A stretch of DNA of 64,000 nucleotides, from contig NZ_FOKP01000003.1 in assembly GCF_900112185.1 (NCBI RefSeq), forward strand, positions 341,006 through 405,005, in the 5' to 3' direction. Of this stretch, positions 62,609 to 64,000 are shown piece after piece; position 1 is the first letter of the stretch, and the number at the start of each line of letters is the position of its first letter. Under the pieces are notes generated by a model. That model saw nothing but the letters and a program-made list of their open reading frames with translations. It did no database searches and was not told the origin of the DNA. Origin of the DNA: Allobosea sp. CRIB-10 (lineage in GTDB: Bacteria > Pseudomonadota > Alphaproteobacteria > Rhizobiales > Beijerinckiaceae). The translations under genes and the position numbers were made by a program.

Positions 62609-64000
62609 TTCACGGTCAAAGCTGGGCACCATGGCGCCGGCTTTGATGTTTCCCTGAACGAGTCCTTCCGCAAGAGCCTTTTTCGGGCCGAGAATTCGGA
62701 TTTCGTTCGGGCCGATCACCACGCGATCGACGAAGAGATGCAGCCAGGCACGGCGGAACGCCGGGTCCCCGGTGCGCAATCTTTCGCGCACCTGCTGCGA
62801 GAACGCGATGACCCGCTCGTCCGAAATGCGTGCACTGTGCAGCACGCGGCGATTCTTCAATTCGCGGATCCGCTCATCGCTCTCGCCGATGCGCAACTTC
62901 ACATCCGCGATCCGTTGCGCGAAAGCCTTGTCCAGAATGTCGACGATTCCCTTCTCGATCGCGAGGTAAAGGCGTTCGAGCCCGGCCTTGTCGTTGTTGA
63001 GCGAGGCCTGCAGCCGCGCGATGTCCTTCTCCAGATCTTCGAGGCCGGCATTGGAAGCGTCGATCACCTGGCTCATCAGCAGCTTCAGCCGCGGCGGTGC
63101 GAGCACCTCCTTTTCCATCGCAGAGAGAACGGCCTCGTCGATGGCGTCCATGCGCACGGACTGGCCCTGGCAAGATAGCCCTCCCTTGTTCGCCTTGTTG
63201 GCGCAGGTCAGGTAGCGGTAGTTGCCACTTTTGCCCGTCCTGAGCTGCATTCCGCCCCTGCAATGCTCGCAGACAGCAATTCCGGAGAGCAGTGTGGGGC
63301 CGGTGGTCAGGCGTGGTGCCCGCACGTTCGGCCGATTGTCGCGCAACGCCCGCTGGGTCGCGAGCCAAGTCTCCTTCGGGATGATGACGGGAACCTTGAC
63401 CTTGATGTGCTCGCTTTCTGGCCGCGGCTTGCGGGTGCGGCTATCGATGTAGTTGTAGCGGAAGGTACCGGTATAGACCTCGCCCTTCAGGATCTTCTCG
63501 ACCGCGCTCGTATAAAACGGCTTGCCGCGATAGCTGTAGCCGTGGCCGTTCAGATAGGCGACGATCTTCTTGATCCCCATCGGCCCCGAGCCGTCGCCTT
63601 CGCGATAGAGCCTGAAGATCAAGCGAACTACCGCGGCTTCATCCTCGCTCTCGGCGAGGACCTTTTTCTCTTTGCTACGCAAGACGAGAGCGACAGCCGT
63701 CTTGTAACCAAAAGGAGGCTTGGCGCCGTTCCAGTAGCCAGCCTCGGCATTGGCCGTCATCACAGTTCGCACCTGCTCGGCATTCTGGTCCGAAGCGTGG
63801 GCGTCGAAGGCCGCGAGCATCGTCAGAAGCAGCTTGCCGTTATGCCCGTCAGGTAGCGCCTGGGTCGCCGAGATCAGGCGGATGCCTCGGCTTTCAAGTT
63901 CGGAATGGTATTTGAGCAGCAGCTGGGCATTCCGGAACAGGCGCGAAGAATGGTAGACGATCACCGCCCCGACACCGTTCACGGGATCACGAATATAGCG
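62579..64000 (-). CDS. Large serine recombinase / integrase (cut by the right edge)
   Basis: The frame is open through position 64000, so the N-terminus lies outside the window. The visible 473 codons begin in the resolvase catalytic domain (VIVYHSSRLFRNAQLLLKYH, LLTMLAAFDAH) and go on into the recombinase domain (GYWNGAKPPFGYK, GIKKIVAYLNGHGYSYRGKPFY). A zinc ribbon (VCEHCRGGMQLRTGKSGNYRYLTC) and a long coiled coil (about 62830-63060) follow. Such enzymes insert and excise phages and integrative elements. Its stop lies inside tRNA-Arg, and the last codons are read from the T arm and acceptor of the tRNA. A GTG at 63982 exists but would cut off part of the catalytic domain. Confidence 0.92.
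   Translation of the reverse strand, partial: RYIRDPVNGVGAVIVYHSSRLFRNAQLLLKYHSELESRGIRLISATQALPDGHNGKLLLTMLAAFDAHASDQNAEQVRTVMTANAEAGYWNGAKPPFGYKTAVALVLRSKEKKVLAESEDEAAVVRLIFRLYREGDGSGPMGIKKIVAYLNGHGYSYRGKPFYTSAVEKILKGEVYTGTFRYNYIDSRTRKPRPESEHIKVKVPVIIPKETWLATQRALRDNRPNVRAPRLTTGPTLLSGIAVCEHCRGGMQLRTGKSGNYRYLTCANKANKGGLSCQGQSVRMDAIDEAVLSAMEKEVLAPPRLKLLMSQVIDASNAGLEDLEKDIARLQASLNNDKAGLERLYLAIEKGIVDILDKAFAQRIADVKLRIGESDERIRELKNRRVLHSARISDERVIAFSQQVRERLRTGDPAFRRAWLHLFVDRVVIGPNEIRILGPKKALAEGLVQGNIKAGAMVPSFDREWRARHDSNV

Overview
The window looks like part of a chromosome from a GC-rich alphaproteobacterium of the order Hyphomicrobiales, most like Bosea or a close relative. This assignment is from memory of gene content and order, not from a search. 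Supporting signs are the consistently GC-rich third codon positions, the run aroC / histidine phosphatase / fabI / J-domain protein / RT0821-type surface protein / pdxH, the RibB with a degenerate GTP cyclohydrolase II half, the TIGR02301 protein next to a NUDIX gene, and several short intergenic palindromes of the type common in Rhizobiales.

Layout. 0.3-6.1 kb: a Tat-type metallophosphoesterase, an L,D-transpeptidase lipoprotein, a histone-deacetylase-like amidohydrolase, ribB and aroC. 6.1-11 kb: a VapBC-type toxin-antitoxin pair and a 1346-residue Pls/PosA-type non-ribosomal peptide synthetase. 11.1-19.4 kb: histidine phosphatase, the folP-folB-folK operon, fabI, a DnaJ-like protein, a surface lipoprotein, pdxH, a DUF3800 gene of different composition, then SDR-NUDIX-TIGR02301. 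19.7-21.3 kb: an HxlR regulator with a palindromic operator, divergent from an imine-reductase-like enzyme. 21.4-24.5 kb: an ECF42-type sigma factor with two DGPF/YCII proteins and a RibD-C reductase, including two matching candidate ECF promoters. 24.7-29.1 kb: YgfZ-like, tag, an HD hydrolase, an SH3 protein and malate synthase A. 29.2-31.5 kb: a low-GC gene for an Mrr-nuclease/STAND NTPase, a likely anti-phage defence protein. 31.9-40.9 kb: argC, small hypotheticals, a NUDIX protein, an outer-membrane barrel, a cysteine-synthase-like enzyme, an AI-2E-type permease fused to a GAF domain, and a GntR regulator. 40.9-47.0 kb: a cobalamin riboswitch followed by btuB-btuF-btuC-btuD and an unknown fifth gene. 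47.3-53.3 kb: a glutamate-synthase-like FMN protein and an RND efflux pair. 53.4-62.4 kb: a LacI-controlled uptake and catabolic cluster (taurine/nitrate-type ABC transporter, DegT aminotransferase, HisD-like dehydrogenase, SDR, zinc alcohol dehydrogenase). 62.5-64 kb: tRNA-Arg(CCG), with a large serine recombinase gene running into its 3' end. This is the integration end of a mobile element that continues past the right edge.

Working units. The fol genes make dihydropteroate. btuBFCD is a complete vitamin B12 uptake system under its own riboswitch. The ECF42 cluster is a self-contained signalling module of unknown input. The 53-62 kb cluster appears to import a small polar, possibly sulfonated or polyol-like compound and oxidise it. 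The most unusual content is the Pls-like synthetase, the nuclease-STAND protein, the HisD-like catabolic cluster, the paired ECF42 promoters and the tRNA-targeting serine recombinase.
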